A stretch of 64,000 bases of DNA, taken from Candidatus Enterococcus ferrettii (GTDB lineage: Bacteria > Bacillota > Bacilli > Lactobacillales > Enterococcaceae). Positions within the stretch are counted from its first letter, which is position 1. Every line of letters begins with the position of its first letter. The stretch spans positions 276-64,275 of the forward strand of contig NZ_JAFREL010000003.1 of NCBI RefSeq assembly GCF_017377655.1, read 5' to 3'. A program made the position numbers and the translations under genes. Below, piece after piece: positions 42,793-52,221 of the stretch. Under the pieces are notes generated by a model, which saw only the letters and a list, made by a program, of their open reading frames with translations, made no database searches and was not told where the DNA came from.

Positions 42793-44943
42793 ATGACTGC
42801 TATCTCATTTATTCCTCAACAGGATGAAAAGGATTGTGGCGTTGCTTGCATCGCTATGATTCTAAAGCAATACAAAACCGAAATACCGATCCATAAGCTG
42901 CGGGAGCTGTCGGGAACCGATTTAGAAGGAACCTCCGCCTTTGGCTTGAAAAAGTGCATTGAGCAGCTGAATTTCGACTGCCAAGCGATTCAAGCTGATC
43001 AATGCGTGTGGCAGGAAAAAGAGCTGCCTTTTCCCTTAATTGCTCATGTGATTATTGATGATACATATATGCACTATGTTGTCGTGTACGGCGTAAAGGG
43101 GGATACCTTACTCATTGCTGATCCTGGTCAAGGAAAGCTTAAAAAGAAGATTACCGATTTCGACCATGAGTGGACTGGAGTACTTTTGCTAATGACTCCA
43201 GCAGCAGAGTATCAGCCGAGCAAAGAAAAAGTCGCTGGCCTGACCTCTTTTCTCCCGGTTTTGTGGCAGCAAAGAGGACTTATTTTTCATATTGTTCTAG
43301 CAGCCTTATTTATTACCTTGTTTGGTATTGCCAGCTCTTATTATTTTCAAGGAATACTTGATTTCTTTATTCCGAATCAAGCAATGTCTACCTTAAACAT
43401 CGTCTCAGCAGGATTAATCGCTGTGTACTTGTTTAAAGTATTGTTTGAGTACAGCCGTAATTATCTGTTGGTGATTTTAGGGCAGCGAATGAGTATGGCA
43501 GTTATGCTGCGCTATTTTAAGCATGTGCTGACTTTACCGATGAGTTTTTTTGCTACGCGGAAATCAGGGGAAATTATTTCTCGCTTTTTAGACGCGAATA
43601 AAATTATCGATGCGCTTGCCAGTGCCACATTATCAGTATTTTTGGATATCGGGATGGTTTTCATTGTAGGAACAACCTTAGCGATTCAAAACGGACCGCT
43701 TTTTTTGATAACCTTGGCCTCTCTTCCTTTTTATTTGGCTGCGATCTTAGCCTTTGTCCACAGCTACGAGAAGGCGAATCAGGCAGAAATGTCGGCTGGT
43801 GCAGTTTTAAATTCCAGTATTATTGAAAGTTTAAAGGGGATTGAAACGATTAAAGCCTACAACGGCGAAGAAAAAGTTTATAATCGGGTGGATCGGGAGT
43901 TTATCCAATTGATGAAGACCTCCTTTAAGACGGTCACTTTAGATAATGTTCAACAAGGAATCAAGCAAGCCATCCAGCTGGTGAGCAGTGCCTTGATTTT
44001 GTGGCTAGGGTCTTACTACGTTATCGATGGCTCAATTAGTATTGGTCAGCTGATTACATACAATGCACTACTGGTCTTCTTTACTGATCCGCTGCAAAAT
44101 ATCATTAATCTGCAGGTGAAAATGCAAACAGCTCAGGTTGCCAATAAACGGTTGAACGAAATCTTTGCTATTTCTTCTGAAAAGGAAGAACAAGGTGCTG
44201 CGAAACACTTCTCTTCTGCTATCTTCCAGCAAGGAATTCAGCTAGACCAGCTTTCTTTCTCCTACACGATGAAGCTGCCTACCTTAATCGATATTACTTG
44301 CACGATTCCACCTAACAGTAAAATTGCGATTGTTGGTGTCAGCGGTTCAGGAAAATCAACCTTAGCGAAGCTGTTGGTTAATTTCTATGCTCCTAGCGAG
44401 GGGCAGATTCGTTTTGGCAACGTCAATATTCTGGATATTCAGTCGCAAGAATTACGGCAGCGAGTGACCTATGTTCCCCAGGAGTCTTTTTTCTTCAGCG
44501 GAACAATCTTGGAAAATCTTACCTTTGGCTTAGCATCTCTGCCGCCTTTTGAGCGAATTTTAGCAGTATGTGAGCAGGTTCAGCTCACTTCCTTTATCGA
44601 TCAGCAGCCTTTACGCTTTGAGACTCTATTAGAGGAAGGCGGCGCGAACTTATCTGGTGGGCAACGCCAACGTTTAGCGATTGCTCGAGCACTGCTGCAG
44701 GATGCAGATATTCTGATTTTAGATGAAGCTACCAGCGGATTAGACACCTTATTGGAGCATGCTATTATGCAAAGCTTACTGCAGCTAGAGGATAAAACGA
44801 TTCTATTCATTGCCCACCACCTATCCTTAGCTAAAGCCTGTGAACAAATCCTGGTTATACATGAAGGTCAGCTGGTAGAACAAGGAACCCATGAAGAATT
44901 ACGCTGCAATCATGGAATGTATCAACGCTTGTGGGAAATATAG
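42793..44943 (+). CDS. Bacteriocin ABC exporter with C39 leader peptidase domain
   Basis: 716 residues in three parts. The peptidase C39 domain has PQQDEKDCGVAC with catalytic Cys15 and HYVVVYGV near 97, and cuts after the double glycine. About six membrane helices span 150-440. The ATPase has GVSGSGKST near 514, LSGGQRQR near 620 and ILILDEATSG. It should process and export the two class IIb peptides, the inducing peptide and probably the pediocin-like peptide at 56902. The ATG is 15 bases from GAAGGGAG, rather far; an in-frame TTG at 42769 lies upstream of that site, so this ATG is the better choice. Confidence 0.92.
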   Translation: MTAISFIPQQDEKDCGVACIAMILKQYKTEIPIHKLRELSGTDLEGTSAFGLKKCIEQLNFDCQAIQADQCVWQEKELPFPLIAHVIIDDTYMHYVVVYGVKGDTLLIADPGQGKLKKKITDFDHEWTGVLLLMTPAAEYQPSKEKVAGLTSFLPVLWQQRGLIFHIVLAALFITLFGIASSYYFQGILDFFIPNQAMSTLNIVSAGLIAVYLFKVLFEYSRNYLLVILGQRMSMAVMLRYFKHVLTLPMSFFATRKSGEIISRFLDANKIIDALASATLSVFLDIGMVFIVGTTLAIQNGPLFLITLASLPFYLAAILAFVHSYEKANQAEMSAGAVLNSSIIESLKGIETIKAYNGEEKVYNRVDREFIQLMKTSFKTVTLDNVQQGIKQAIQLVSSALILWLGSYYVIDGSISIGQLITYNALLVFFTDPLQNIINLQVKMQTAQVANKRLNEIFAISSEKEEQGAAKHFSSAIFQQGIQLDQLSFSYTMKLPTLIDITCTIPPNSKIAIVGVSGSGKSTLAKLLVNFYAPSEGQIRFGNVNILDIQSQELRQRVTYVPQESFFFSGTILENLTFGLASLPPFERILAVCEQVQLTSFIDQQPLRFETLLEEGGANLSGGQRQRLAIARALLQDADILILDEATSGLDTLLEHAIMQSLLQLEDKTILFIAHHLSLAKACEQILVIHEGQLVEQGTHEELRCNHGMYQRLWEI

Positions 44944-44955
44944 GAGGACTCTGTG

Positions 44956-46323
44956 ATGCAAAACAATCAATGGATGGATCATTCCACCGTCTATGCCCAA
45001 CACCACTCTACCTTCTATCGCTGGGTTATCTATCCAGTAATTGGGGTCTTAGTATTAGGCAGCTTGTTTTTGTTTCTTGGCAAGACCGAGGTAGTCATCC
45101 GCACCAAGGCTCGGATTACCTCCTTAGAAACAAAGAAGCTGCAAACACCAATAAATGCAAAAATAAAAGAAAATCATCTAACTGAAAATAAAGAAGTCAA
45201 AAAAGGTGAGCTGCTGCTGTCCTTTGATACAACCGGGATCGAGATTGAAAAACAGCAGCTGGAGCAGCAAAATACTTCCTTACAGGAGCAGCAGCAAGCG
45301 ATTCACACCTTTATTGACAGTCTGAATCAGGAAAAAAATCTATTTACGGCAGAAGATTCTTACGGTTATGCCAATCGGGTAAATGCCTATTTAGCAACAA
45401 AGGAAGAAATTCAGGAAAGCAACCAACAGCTGCGAACCAATCAGCAGCAGCAACAGGATGCCTTCAACAAAACCAATACTCAGTTGACGGATCAACTGAG
45501 TAAACGACAAGCTGAACAAAGCCAATGGCAGCAGGTTCGATCTGCTTGGGCCGGCCAGCAAGCTTTGGCAGGCTTTCCTTCAGACATTACGTCTAAATAT
45601 CAGACTTGGCAGGCACAGCTGGCTGCTAGTCCTGATGAGCAAAAGGAAGAGCAGAAGGCCAATATCTTAAGCACAATCGATACACAGCTAAGTCAGCTCA
45701 AAAATGAAATCGAACAGCTGCAGCTAGAACAAGGAAAGTTAGCAGCACCTCCATCGGCTGAACACGAGATCAATGGACAAGCCACTAAGAATACCCAAAG
45801 CAAAGAGCAGGCTATCTCTGAGACAAAGCAAAAACTATCAGAGATTACCGAGACAATTGCTCACAACAACAGCAGCCTGCAATCCCTAAACGAGCAATTA
45901 AAAAACAGTCAATTGCTGGCTCCCTCAGATGGTGTTCTTCACTTAAACGAAGAAAATAAAAATATCTCTGAGCTGCCAAAGGGAAGTCTGGTGGCAGAGC
46001 TGTACCCAAATCAGCCAAAAGACATGATGGCTTTTACTGCTCAAATTCCTGCGAACCAAATGAGTCATGTCAAAATAGGGATGCCTGTTCACTTCAAGTT
46101 AGATAAAAAAGGGGTTTCTGAAAAAAGTATCGATGGCACACTAACGCGAATTGCGGAAACCAGCGATCTGACAAAAGACGGCGCCTTCTATCAGGTGGAG
46201 GGACAACTCTCCATCGAAGATCAGGCAGCCACTCGTTATGGATTGACTGGCGACCTGTCCTTAGTTGTCGGCAAGAAAAGTTATTGGCAGAAGATTAGAG
46301 ATATCTTGTTAAATCAAGAGTAA
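44956..46323 (+). CDS. Bacteriocin secretion accessory protein (HlyD/LcnD-like)
   Basis: 455 residues. A short cytoplasmic N-terminus is followed by one membrane helix (VIYPVIGVLVLGSLFLFLG) and a large extracellular domain with long glutamine-rich coiled coils (about 90-310) flanked by biotinyl-lipoyl-like halves (KIKENHLTENKEVKKGELLLSF; LLAPSDGVLHL). This is the membrane-fusion-type partner of C39 exporters. AGGAGG is 8 bases before the ATG; a GTG lies directly in front. Last gene of the operon, closed by a terminator at 46341-46372. Confidence 0.9.
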   Translation: MQNNQWMDHSTVYAQHHSTFYRWVIYPVIGVLVLGSLFLFLGKTEVVIRTKARITSLETKKLQTPINAKIKENHLTENKEVKKGELLLSFDTTGIEIEKQQLEQQNTSLQEQQQAIHTFIDSLNQEKNLFTAEDSYGYANRVNAYLATKEEIQESNQQLRTNQQQQQDAFNKTNTQLTDQLSKRQAEQSQWQQVRSAWAGQQALAGFPSDITSKYQTWQAQLAASPDEQKEEQKANILSTIDTQLSQLKNEIEQLQLEQGKLAAPPSAEHEINGQATKNTQSKEQAISETKQKLSEITETIAHNNSSLQSLNEQLKNSQLLAPSDGVLHLNEENKNISELPKGSLVAELYPNQPKDMMAFTAQIPANQMSHVKIGMPVHFKLDKKGVSEKSIDGTLTRIAETSDLTKDGAFYQVEGQLSIEDQAATRYGLTGDLSLVVGKKSYWQKIRDILLNQE

Positions 46324-46340
46324 GGGTCTTTTTATGGAGG

Positions 46341-46372
46341 GAGATCGGCTTTATTGGCCGGTCTCATTTTTT
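46341..46372 (+). terminator. Terminator of the bacteriocin regulatory/export operon
   Basis: GAGATCGGC-tttattg-GCCGGTCTC (one G-U pair) followed by ATTTTTT. Confidence 0.88.
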
Positions 46373-46479
46373 GTGGGGTCATAATCGGAACATGGAAATT
46401 GTCTTTCAGAGGGTAAACGCGTGTGGTACAAAAAAGAATCCTGCATTTAAAGTCGTAGCTGCAAGATTCTTACGAGTAG

Positions 46480-46983
46480 TTATAAAATCAGAAATAAACG
46501 CCTTGCTAGTTTATCCATTGTTTTATGGAGTACCAAAACATTTAAAAGCAGAAGACAAAACAGAAGAAAAGAATTGCAGAACACAGAAAATAGCGTGGGT
46601 TCAATTGCTAGAAATAATTGATGGATACTTACGAATAAAAAAGGAAGTTGCATGACTGCTGTAACTACTCCCGGTACATAAGTATGATACTGCAGGCAAA
46701 AAAACAAATGTGCGACCAGATGCAAAGTATAAACAATCATCACATAAAAATACAACGAATTAGTGCCTGCATAAGAGCTATACAATGAAACACCAACCAA
46801 TATCAAAAGTTCTTCTACTACTCCGATTGCCAGCACTGAGCCGTCCGTAACTCCTCCAAAAAGCGGTCTTTTTTTAGAAAAGACTTGTTCCTTATGAGAC
46901 ATCACCCACTTTGGAACCGTGATGATTTCTTCAAAATCATGAATGACAAACAAAATTGGCAACCACAAATAATTACTTAACAT
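46480..46983 (-). CDS. HXXEE-domain membrane protein
   Basis: 167 residues with about five hydrophobic segments. The N-terminal LFVIHDFEEIITVPKW contains the H-x-x-E-E motif that names the family; further His in LHLVAHLFFCLQYH are typical. Function of the family is unknown, perhaps metal-dependent. It diverges from a TetR-type regulator with 134 bases between them, so it is probably regulated by it. Confidence 0.83.
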   Translation of the reverse strand: MLSNYLWLPILFVIHDFEEIITVPKWVMSHKEQVFSKKRPLFGGVTDGSVLAIGVVEELLILVGVSLYSSYAGTNSLYFYVMIVYTLHLVAHLFFCLQYHTYVPGVVTAVMQLPFLFVSIHQLFLAIEPTLFSVFCNSFLLFCLLLLNVLVLHKTMDKLARRLFLIL

Positions 46984-47117
46984 AATATTCTCCCCTCAAA
47001 ATAGACTCAAGTGTGTCTACTATGATAAAGTATCCTTATGGTGAGTTCAAGGAAATTGGGAAATAGATACATATTGCTTATTTTGTGTCTACTTTAGCAG
47101 GCTAAAAGGAGGCTCCA

Positions 47118-47684
47118 ATGAAGAATAAAGGAAATGCGAAATCAGATTATTCTAAAAATCAAATTCTTGTTTCGTTAATTGACAACATGCGCAATCAAGA
47201 ATTTGAGAAGATATCTATTAAGGAAATAGTAGATCAGGCGGAAGTTTCTAGAAAAACCTTCTATAGAAATTTTGATTCTAAAATCGAGGTGTTGGTATTA
47301 GAGGTTGACGCTATCGTTGCGGCATACATTTCAAGGATCAATGAAGCGACAAATTTGAGCTTTGAAACTGTCGTCCTATTGGTATTCTCAACAGCTGAAG
47401 AGCATGCTCTATTTATCGAGTTATTGGTAAGAAATAATCTTCTTTACTTATTAACCGATAGGCTGTATGAAGAGATACTTTTGATTTACGAAAAGAAGAA
47501 AGCAGAAATCTTCGAGCAGTTTGGAGAAATGACAATCGCTAATACGCTGCTTTTCAGCTTTGGAGGATTTGAAAAATATATCAAACAGTGGATCAAAGAG
47601 ACGCCTCGAAAAACGCCTCTGCAGGTTCAGGAGGATTTTAAGAGAATCATTGAGCTATTTATAAAGTCCTCGGAAGGAGCCTAA
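47118..47684 (+). CDS. TetR/AcrR-family transcriptional regulator
   Basis: 188 residues. The helix-turn-helix NQEFEKISIKEIVDQAEVSRKTFYRNFDSKIEVL (about 25-58) is canonical. The C-terminal domain is helical with a family-typical end (SFGGFEKYIKQWIKETPRKTP). AAAAGGAGG precedes the ATG. Probably controls the divergent HXXEE membrane protein gene and itself. Confidence 0.87.
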   Translation: MKNKGNAKSDYSKNQILVSLIDNMRNQEFEKISIKEIVDQAEVSRKTFYRNFDSKIEVLVLEVDAIVAAYISRINEATNLSFETVVLLVFSTAEEHALFIELLVRNNLLYLLTDRLYEEILLIYEKKKAEIFEQFGEMTIANTLLFSFGGFEKYIKQWIKETPRKTPLQVQEDFKRIIELFIKSSEGA

Positions 47685-47758
47685 TAAATTACGTTACGAT
47701 CCTGCCTCTCAGACCCTATCACGATCCATGACTGTCACATCACTGATCACTAGGATAC

Positions 47759-48553
47759 TCACATAGAAATTGAATGAATAATTTGCCATCCATTGTAACA
47801 GTTGATTAACAAGACTAAAATGATCACTCCTTGAAAAACCAAGGTCACTTTTTCTGGTGATAGGATAGTGCGAACTTTACTTCCTAATAGCCCTCCGATA
47901 ATTGCTGCTGGGACAAGAAAAGCCAGCATGGATAAATCATAGCGGGCAAATCCAGAAGTAACCGCAATTGTCACAAGCTTAGACAGTTGAGAAAAGAAGA
48001 TTGTGGCGATAGAATAAAGCGTCGCATCTTTGATTGGCAATGAAAATAGCAGCATCAAAAGGGCTACATTGATTGGTCCGCCGCCAATCCCTAGCAGGCT
48101 GGCTAAAAATCCTAAAATCAGCCCACAGGCTAAATACCATAAAACACCAGAAAATTCGAAATTTTTCCAATCGTACTTCGTGTACAAAAATGCTAGAACT
48201 AACGTCACGATCGTCAAGATAATCTGGATCAATTTTACTAGTGCTTCATCTGCAAAGACTTGCAGGAAAAATTCAAAAGTTAAATTCCCTAGAACACCAC
48301 CAATGATTGCTCCACCAGATATCCAGCCAATCAAACTCCAGTTGAATTTGACGCCGCTCCCTATCTGTCGGAATGTAGAGACCAATGACATGGTGAATAC
48401 CGCAACAGTCGAATAGAACGATATTGTTGCTACCGAATCAGCCCCAATAAAGTCAAAGACAGGCTTAATGATGACACCACCGCCCATTCCAGAAATGGCC
48501 CCGACTGTATTGGCTAGTATAATCACAATGAAATAGAGCAACCCGACGATCAT
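47759..48553 (-). CDS. TauE/SafE family anion exporter
   Basis: 264 residues, about eight membrane helices. Two glycine-rich repeats typical of the family are seen: NTVGAISGMGGGVIIKPVFD near the N-terminus and LASLLGIGGGPINVALLML in the middle. Members export sulfite, sulfoacetate or related anions. It overlaps the sulfatase-maturase gene by 4 bases at the end of the sulfatase operon, so removal of sulfate or sulfite released from sulfated sugars is a reasonable role (inference). Confidence 0.87.
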   Translation of the reverse strand: MIVGLLYFIVIILANTVGAISGMGGGVIIKPVFDFIGADSVATISFYSTVAVFTMSLVSTFRQIGSGVKFNWSLIGWISGGAIIGGVLGNLTFEFFLQVFADEALVKLIQIILTIVTLVLAFLYTKYDWKNFEFSGVLWYLACGLILGFLASLLGIGGGPINVALLMLLFSLPIKDATLYSIATIFFSQLSKLVTIAVTSGFARYDLSMLAFLVPAAIIGGLLGSKVRTILSPEKVTLVFQGVIILVLLINCYNGWQIIHSISM

Positions 48554-49665
48554 AACTTAGCACCTTCCACTAACTTCATTATTTTAGGAATTTGCGGAAT
48601 AAAGCTTTTTAATAAAGCCTGATAACCGCAAAAATCTGTTCTTTCATCTATATACATTGCATCCTTCATTCGTTTGCAGCCGCCACGACAAAGATCGTTA
48701 AAAGGGCAGGTAGTGCATTTTTGCGGCAATGTCGTTCGGGAACATAAAAATTCGCGCGCGATGCCCTTTTCAAACAACTCTCGTAATGTGCTTTCTTGAA
48801 TATAGCCCATTCGATACTCATCTAATACATAGAAATCACACGGGTAAACACTGCCATCTGCTTCTATTACATACTGCACCTGGCAATTTCCTAGTATCCC
48901 ACAGGCCGTTACTTGACTTCTTGCTAGCAGGTTAACAATATCGTCGAACAGCTTAATGCTAATGTAATGGCCCTGTTCCAATTCTTTCAACCACAAACAC
49001 AGCAGCTGTTGATAAAAATCGGCAAAACTTTCTGGTGTCAAAGCATACGTGCTTCTCTTCGTCGCATTCAGATCATCTAAACAAGGAATGAACTGGATAA
49101 AACTAATCGTTTGTTCTTTGATAAACTGGAAAACTTTTTGAGGTTCTCTAGCCAAAGATTTCGTTAATACACATAAGATGTTGTACTCAATCCCATATTC
49201 ATCGAATAGTTCCTTAGTCTGCATAACCTTTCTGAAGGTTCCACGTCCACGCGGATCTACTCGGTTCATATCATGATACAGCGGATGACCATCAATCGAT
49301 AAACCCACCAGAAAATTATTTTCTTTCAAAAAATGACACCACTGACGATTGATGATGACGCCATTCGTCTGTATCGCATAGTTAACTTGTACTCTTTTTT
49401 CCTGTGCATTCACTAATGCCACAACATTCTTAAAGTACTCCAAGCCTGCCAGTGTGGGTTCGCCTCCTTGAAAAGCCAAAGATAAAGAATCCCCATTTTC
49501 CAAATCAACAAAGATGTTTTTGATCATACTTTTTGTAACATCCATCTTCATTTTTCCGTAAGAGCGTACTTCTCTTAACGAACTAATATTAGCATAAAAA
49601 CAATAGCTGCAGCGCAGGTTGCATAAGGATGATGCAGGCTTTATCAGAACTGAAATGTGCTTCAT
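48550..49665 (-). CDS. Anaerobic sulfatase-maturating radical SAM enzyme (anSME)
   Basis: 371 residues. The radical SAM cluster CNLRCSYC (C15, C19, C22) is followed by the characteristic AFQGGEPTLAGLEYF and, C-terminally, a SPASM domain with many Cys (CGILGNC, YPCDFYVL, CTTCPFNDLCRGGCKRM). Such enzymes oxidise the active-site Cys or Ser of sulfatases to formylglycine. The sulfatase at 54008 has the required Cys motif. It starts 178 bases after the DUF3604 gene and is coupled to the TauE gene. Confidence 0.92.
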   Translation of the reverse strand: MKHISVLIKPASSLCNLRCSYCFYANISSLREVRSYGKMKMDVTKSMIKNIFVDLENGDSLSLAFQGGEPTLAGLEYFKNVVALVNAQEKRVQVNYAIQTNGVIINRQWCHFLKENNFLVGLSIDGHPLYHDMNRVDPRGRGTFRKVMQTKELFDEYGIEYNILCVLTKSLAREPQKVFQFIKEQTISFIQFIPCLDDLNATKRSTYALTPESFADFYQQLLCLWLKELEQGHYISIKLFDDIVNLLARSQVTACGILGNCQVQYVIEADGSVYPCDFYVLDEYRMGYIQESTLRELFEKGIAREFLCSRTTLPQKCTTCPFNDLCRGGCKRMKDAMYIDERTDFCGYQALLKSFIPQIPKIMKLVEGAKL

Positions 49666-49843
49666 CTTGTTTCCCCTTGTCTAACTTCCTAGTTAATTCT
49701 TTTCCATACTCGACTGTATGCGATACTCCCTGTGGTTGTAAAAACAGGCAAAGGTACTCACCGTTCCGTGCAGCACCCTCACCTTAACTACTAATAAATA
49801 ATCTGCTTCATCTTATTTGCCAGCTCACAATTGAATGTGCCTG

Positions 49844-51385
49844 TTACACTTTGGAAATCCAGATCGGTGATCCCCAGGCAACCTGCCCATCGCTTTGAAC
49901 AACTTTCGCAAAATAACTGGTTTCTTCTTTAGTTATCGGTACTACAAATTGATCCGAGATTGCATATTGTTCTTCAGTAGCGGCTTGGTAGAGTTTCACT
50001 TTGTACGCATTGTGATACCAACTGTCGCTACGATAGTACTTCTCTAATCCAACACGTTCCTTCAGCAATTCTTTCGCTTCATCTTCAAAAACAATTAAAT
50101 GACTGGTACGAAGCAGGTCAGAGATTAGATAGTCTTCTTGTCGTCCATTGATCGTTAAGCTCATCTTAGCCGAAGGGAGTGCTTCAATTTCAAAGATAAA
50201 CCCTTCATTACGCATAGCCGCATCTCTCATCCAATGATCGCCGCCATTTTTTTGTGATTTTGCTTGAAAAGCGACTTTCTGCTTATTAAGCATTTCATAC
50301 GAATTATCAAAACTGCTATAGACCTGCTCAACAGAGATTACGTCGCCATCGACCGTAAGTTCTCCCTGCCAAATCTTTTCATTAAACTCAGGGAAAAATT
50401 TGATATTGGGTCCCCAACCGCATTCCAGGCGAAACTTCACTCTAACCGGAGTATTAGTATCCGTCTGGGTTGCTAGCTTTCCTAGATGAATCTGATCCAA
50501 TTCACCATTTTTGTATAACTCTACTCGTTCGATTTTTCCATTCGCTACTGTGGCAATGTCCAGAGCCAGCTCTTTCTGATCAGTAGTAAAAATACTTCCC
50601 ATTGGATGATCGTCACATTGCATCCAGACACTAATTTTCGAATCTGTAAATCCATAGGTTCTTCTCTCAGTGAAGGCCTCCCAGATCGCTTCTTTTGAAT
50701 ATTCTGCCGCCCAAACACCTGCTCTGCCATTTTTTACCATTGCCGGTACCTCATGGTTATCGCCAGAAGCAATGATGCCAAAATGTTGGCCCTGCTTCAA
50801 GCCTGAGACCACCGATGTGTCTTCTATTCTCGGTCCCATATGAATATGGCGTTCCATCGTTAGATTCGTCCTGTCTCGTTCAGAACTGCCGTGGTGCGAA
50901 TAGACTTCTACAAACGGAGAAAAACGCTCATCATGTGTCCGCCAATTTTTACCGCGATTTCCTAATGAATAAGCTAAGTGATGAGGAATACCAATCACCG
51001 CTTGAGCCTGAAAAAGTTTTACCAGATCCTGGTAACGTGGGGATAACTGGATATTCGCCTGCTGGTCGTTCTTAAAATAAATGTTATGATCACCATCTTC
51101 TCCAGTTCCCTGCCATTCATAACCAATAAAGCTGATATAATTTTCTGTTTTATTTTTAGTCCCCAGACAGTCCTTGATAAAATCCCATTGCTCTTTCATC
51201 AGCTCAGAATCAATCTCTTCTTCTGCCTTGAAGCCTCCAGGACACTGCACCATATGATACGGATAATAAGCGAGAGTAAAGAAGTCTACTACGCGTTTAC
51301 TATGTTCATACCACTTAGGCAATCGCTCAATTTGATCAGGATGAAGATTCAAGTGCAAATCAGTAATATAATCTTGATAGTCCAT
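49844..51385 (-). CDS. DUF3604/PHP-like metal-dependent hydrolase
   Basis: 513 residues, no signal peptide. The layout resembles DUF3604/PHP proteins: DLHLN at the start (His pair), ISFIGYEWQG, GIPHHLAYSLG near 135, FVEVYSHHGSSE, GIIASGDNHE near 210 and AGVWAAEYSKEAIWEAFTERRTYGFTDSKI. The scattered His/Asp/Glu fit a multi-metal phosphoesterase-type site. The true substrate is unknown; within this operon it may act on the sugar phosphate left after desulfation, or on an amide or ester group (inference). Its start lies 17 bases after the IID gene. Confidence 0.75.
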   Translation of the reverse strand: MDYQDYITDLHLNLHPDQIERLPKWYEHSKRVVDFFTLAYYPYHMVQCPGGFKAEEEIDSELMKEQWDFIKDCLGTKNKTENYISFIGYEWQGTGEDGDHNIYFKNDQQANIQLSPRYQDLVKLFQAQAVIGIPHHLAYSLGNRGKNWRTHDERFSPFVEVYSHHGSSERDRTNLTMERHIHMGPRIEDTSVVSGLKQGQHFGIIASGDNHEVPAMVKNGRAGVWAAEYSKEAIWEAFTERRTYGFTDSKISVWMQCDDHPMGSIFTTDQKELALDIATVANGKIERVELYKNGELDQIHLGKLATQTDTNTPVRVKFRLECGWGPNIKFFPEFNEKIWQGELTVDGDVISVEQVYSSFDNSYEMLNKQKVAFQAKSQKNGGDHWMRDAAMRNEGFIFEIEALPSAKMSLTINGRQEDYLISDLLRTSHLIVFEDEAKELLKERVGLEKYYRSDSWYHNAYKVKLYQAATEEQYAISDQFVVPITKEETSYFAKVVQSDGQVAWGSPIWISKV

Positions 51386-51402
51386 TCGTTATCCTCTTTC
51401 TC

Positions 51403-52221
51403 CTACATAATACCTAGCGCAACCATGGCAGCAGCAAATACTAAAATACCCACTAACAATTTATTGGTTGACCAGCCTTTTTTATCAACTAATAAATAGC
51501 TGACAAGTGCGACGATTAACGGCATTAAATTGGGCATGATTTTATCAAGAATCTCTTGAATGTTGATCGTCATGTCCCCAGATACGTATTGAAAAGCAAT
51601 AGGTGCTTGAATCGTGCTAGAAGCAACTCCACCAATTACGATTAACCCAATCATGGTCAAAGCCGTAGTAATTTTGACCTTCATTGCTTCATTAGTCAGT
51701 ACCTTCACTGCATCCAATCCTAATGAGTAGCCCTTCACAAATAGCCAATACTTCATCGTGACGACGATCGCTAACCAAGAAATCAAGAAGGTCAAAGGAC
51801 CTACAGCAGAACCATTAGCCGACAAACCGATTCCAATACTCAGTAAAATGGGGTTCAAGGTTCCAACTAAAATTGAGTCTCCGATTCCTGCCAAGGGTCC
51901 CATTAGCGCATTTTTTGTACTCGTTAAAATGTCTTCATCAAAGGAATCATCGTTCGCGTATGTTTCTTCCAATGCTAACGAAATTCCTGGAATGATCGCA
52001 CCAAGTTGCGGTTCAGTATTAAAGAACGCCAAATTCCTCTTAAGTGCCGTCCGCAGCCCATCCTTATCATCCTTGTACAATTTCTCCAACGATCCCGAAA
52101 GTGAATGAGCAAAACCAGTTCCCATCATACGTTCATAGTTATGAGAACTTAGGGCAAAAAACATCCAACGCCATGAAGCAGCCGATACATCTTTTTTTGA
52201 TAGTTTCACATTAGTCTTCAT
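51403..52221 (-). CDS. PTS mannose/fructose/sorbose-family EIID
   Basis: 272 residues. N-terminal LSKKDVSAASWRWMFFALSSHNYERMMGTGFAHSLSGSL is the hallmark of EIID-Man proteins; C-terminal membrane helices follow. With EIIC it forms the sugar channel. The ATG at 52219-52221 has GAGGAGGGAA before it and overlaps the EIIC end by 11 bases; the frame extends further but inside EIIC. Confidence 0.93.
   Translation of the reverse strand: MKTNVKLSKKDVSAASWRWMFFALSSHNYERMMGTGFAHSLSGSLEKLYKDDKDGLRTALKRNLAFFNTEPQLGAIIPGISLALEETYANDDSFDEDILTSTKNALMGPLAGIGDSILVGTLNPILLSIGIGLSANGSAVGPLTFLISWLAIVVTMKYWLFVKGYSLGLDAVKVLTNEAMKVKITTALTMIGLIVIGGVASSTIQAPIAFQYVSGDMTINIQEILDKIMPNLMPLIVALVSYLLVDKKGWSTNKLLVGILVFAAAMVALGIM

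Noticed and set aside
45240..45900. Low-complexity CAG-rich stretch suggestive of a repeat array
   Set aside because: It encodes the glutamine-rich coiled coil of the accessory secretion protein and has no regular repeat unit.
46371..46655. 94-codon + strand open frame
   Set aside because: Mostly antisense to the HXXEE membrane protein gene and begins within the terminator T-run; no start signal.
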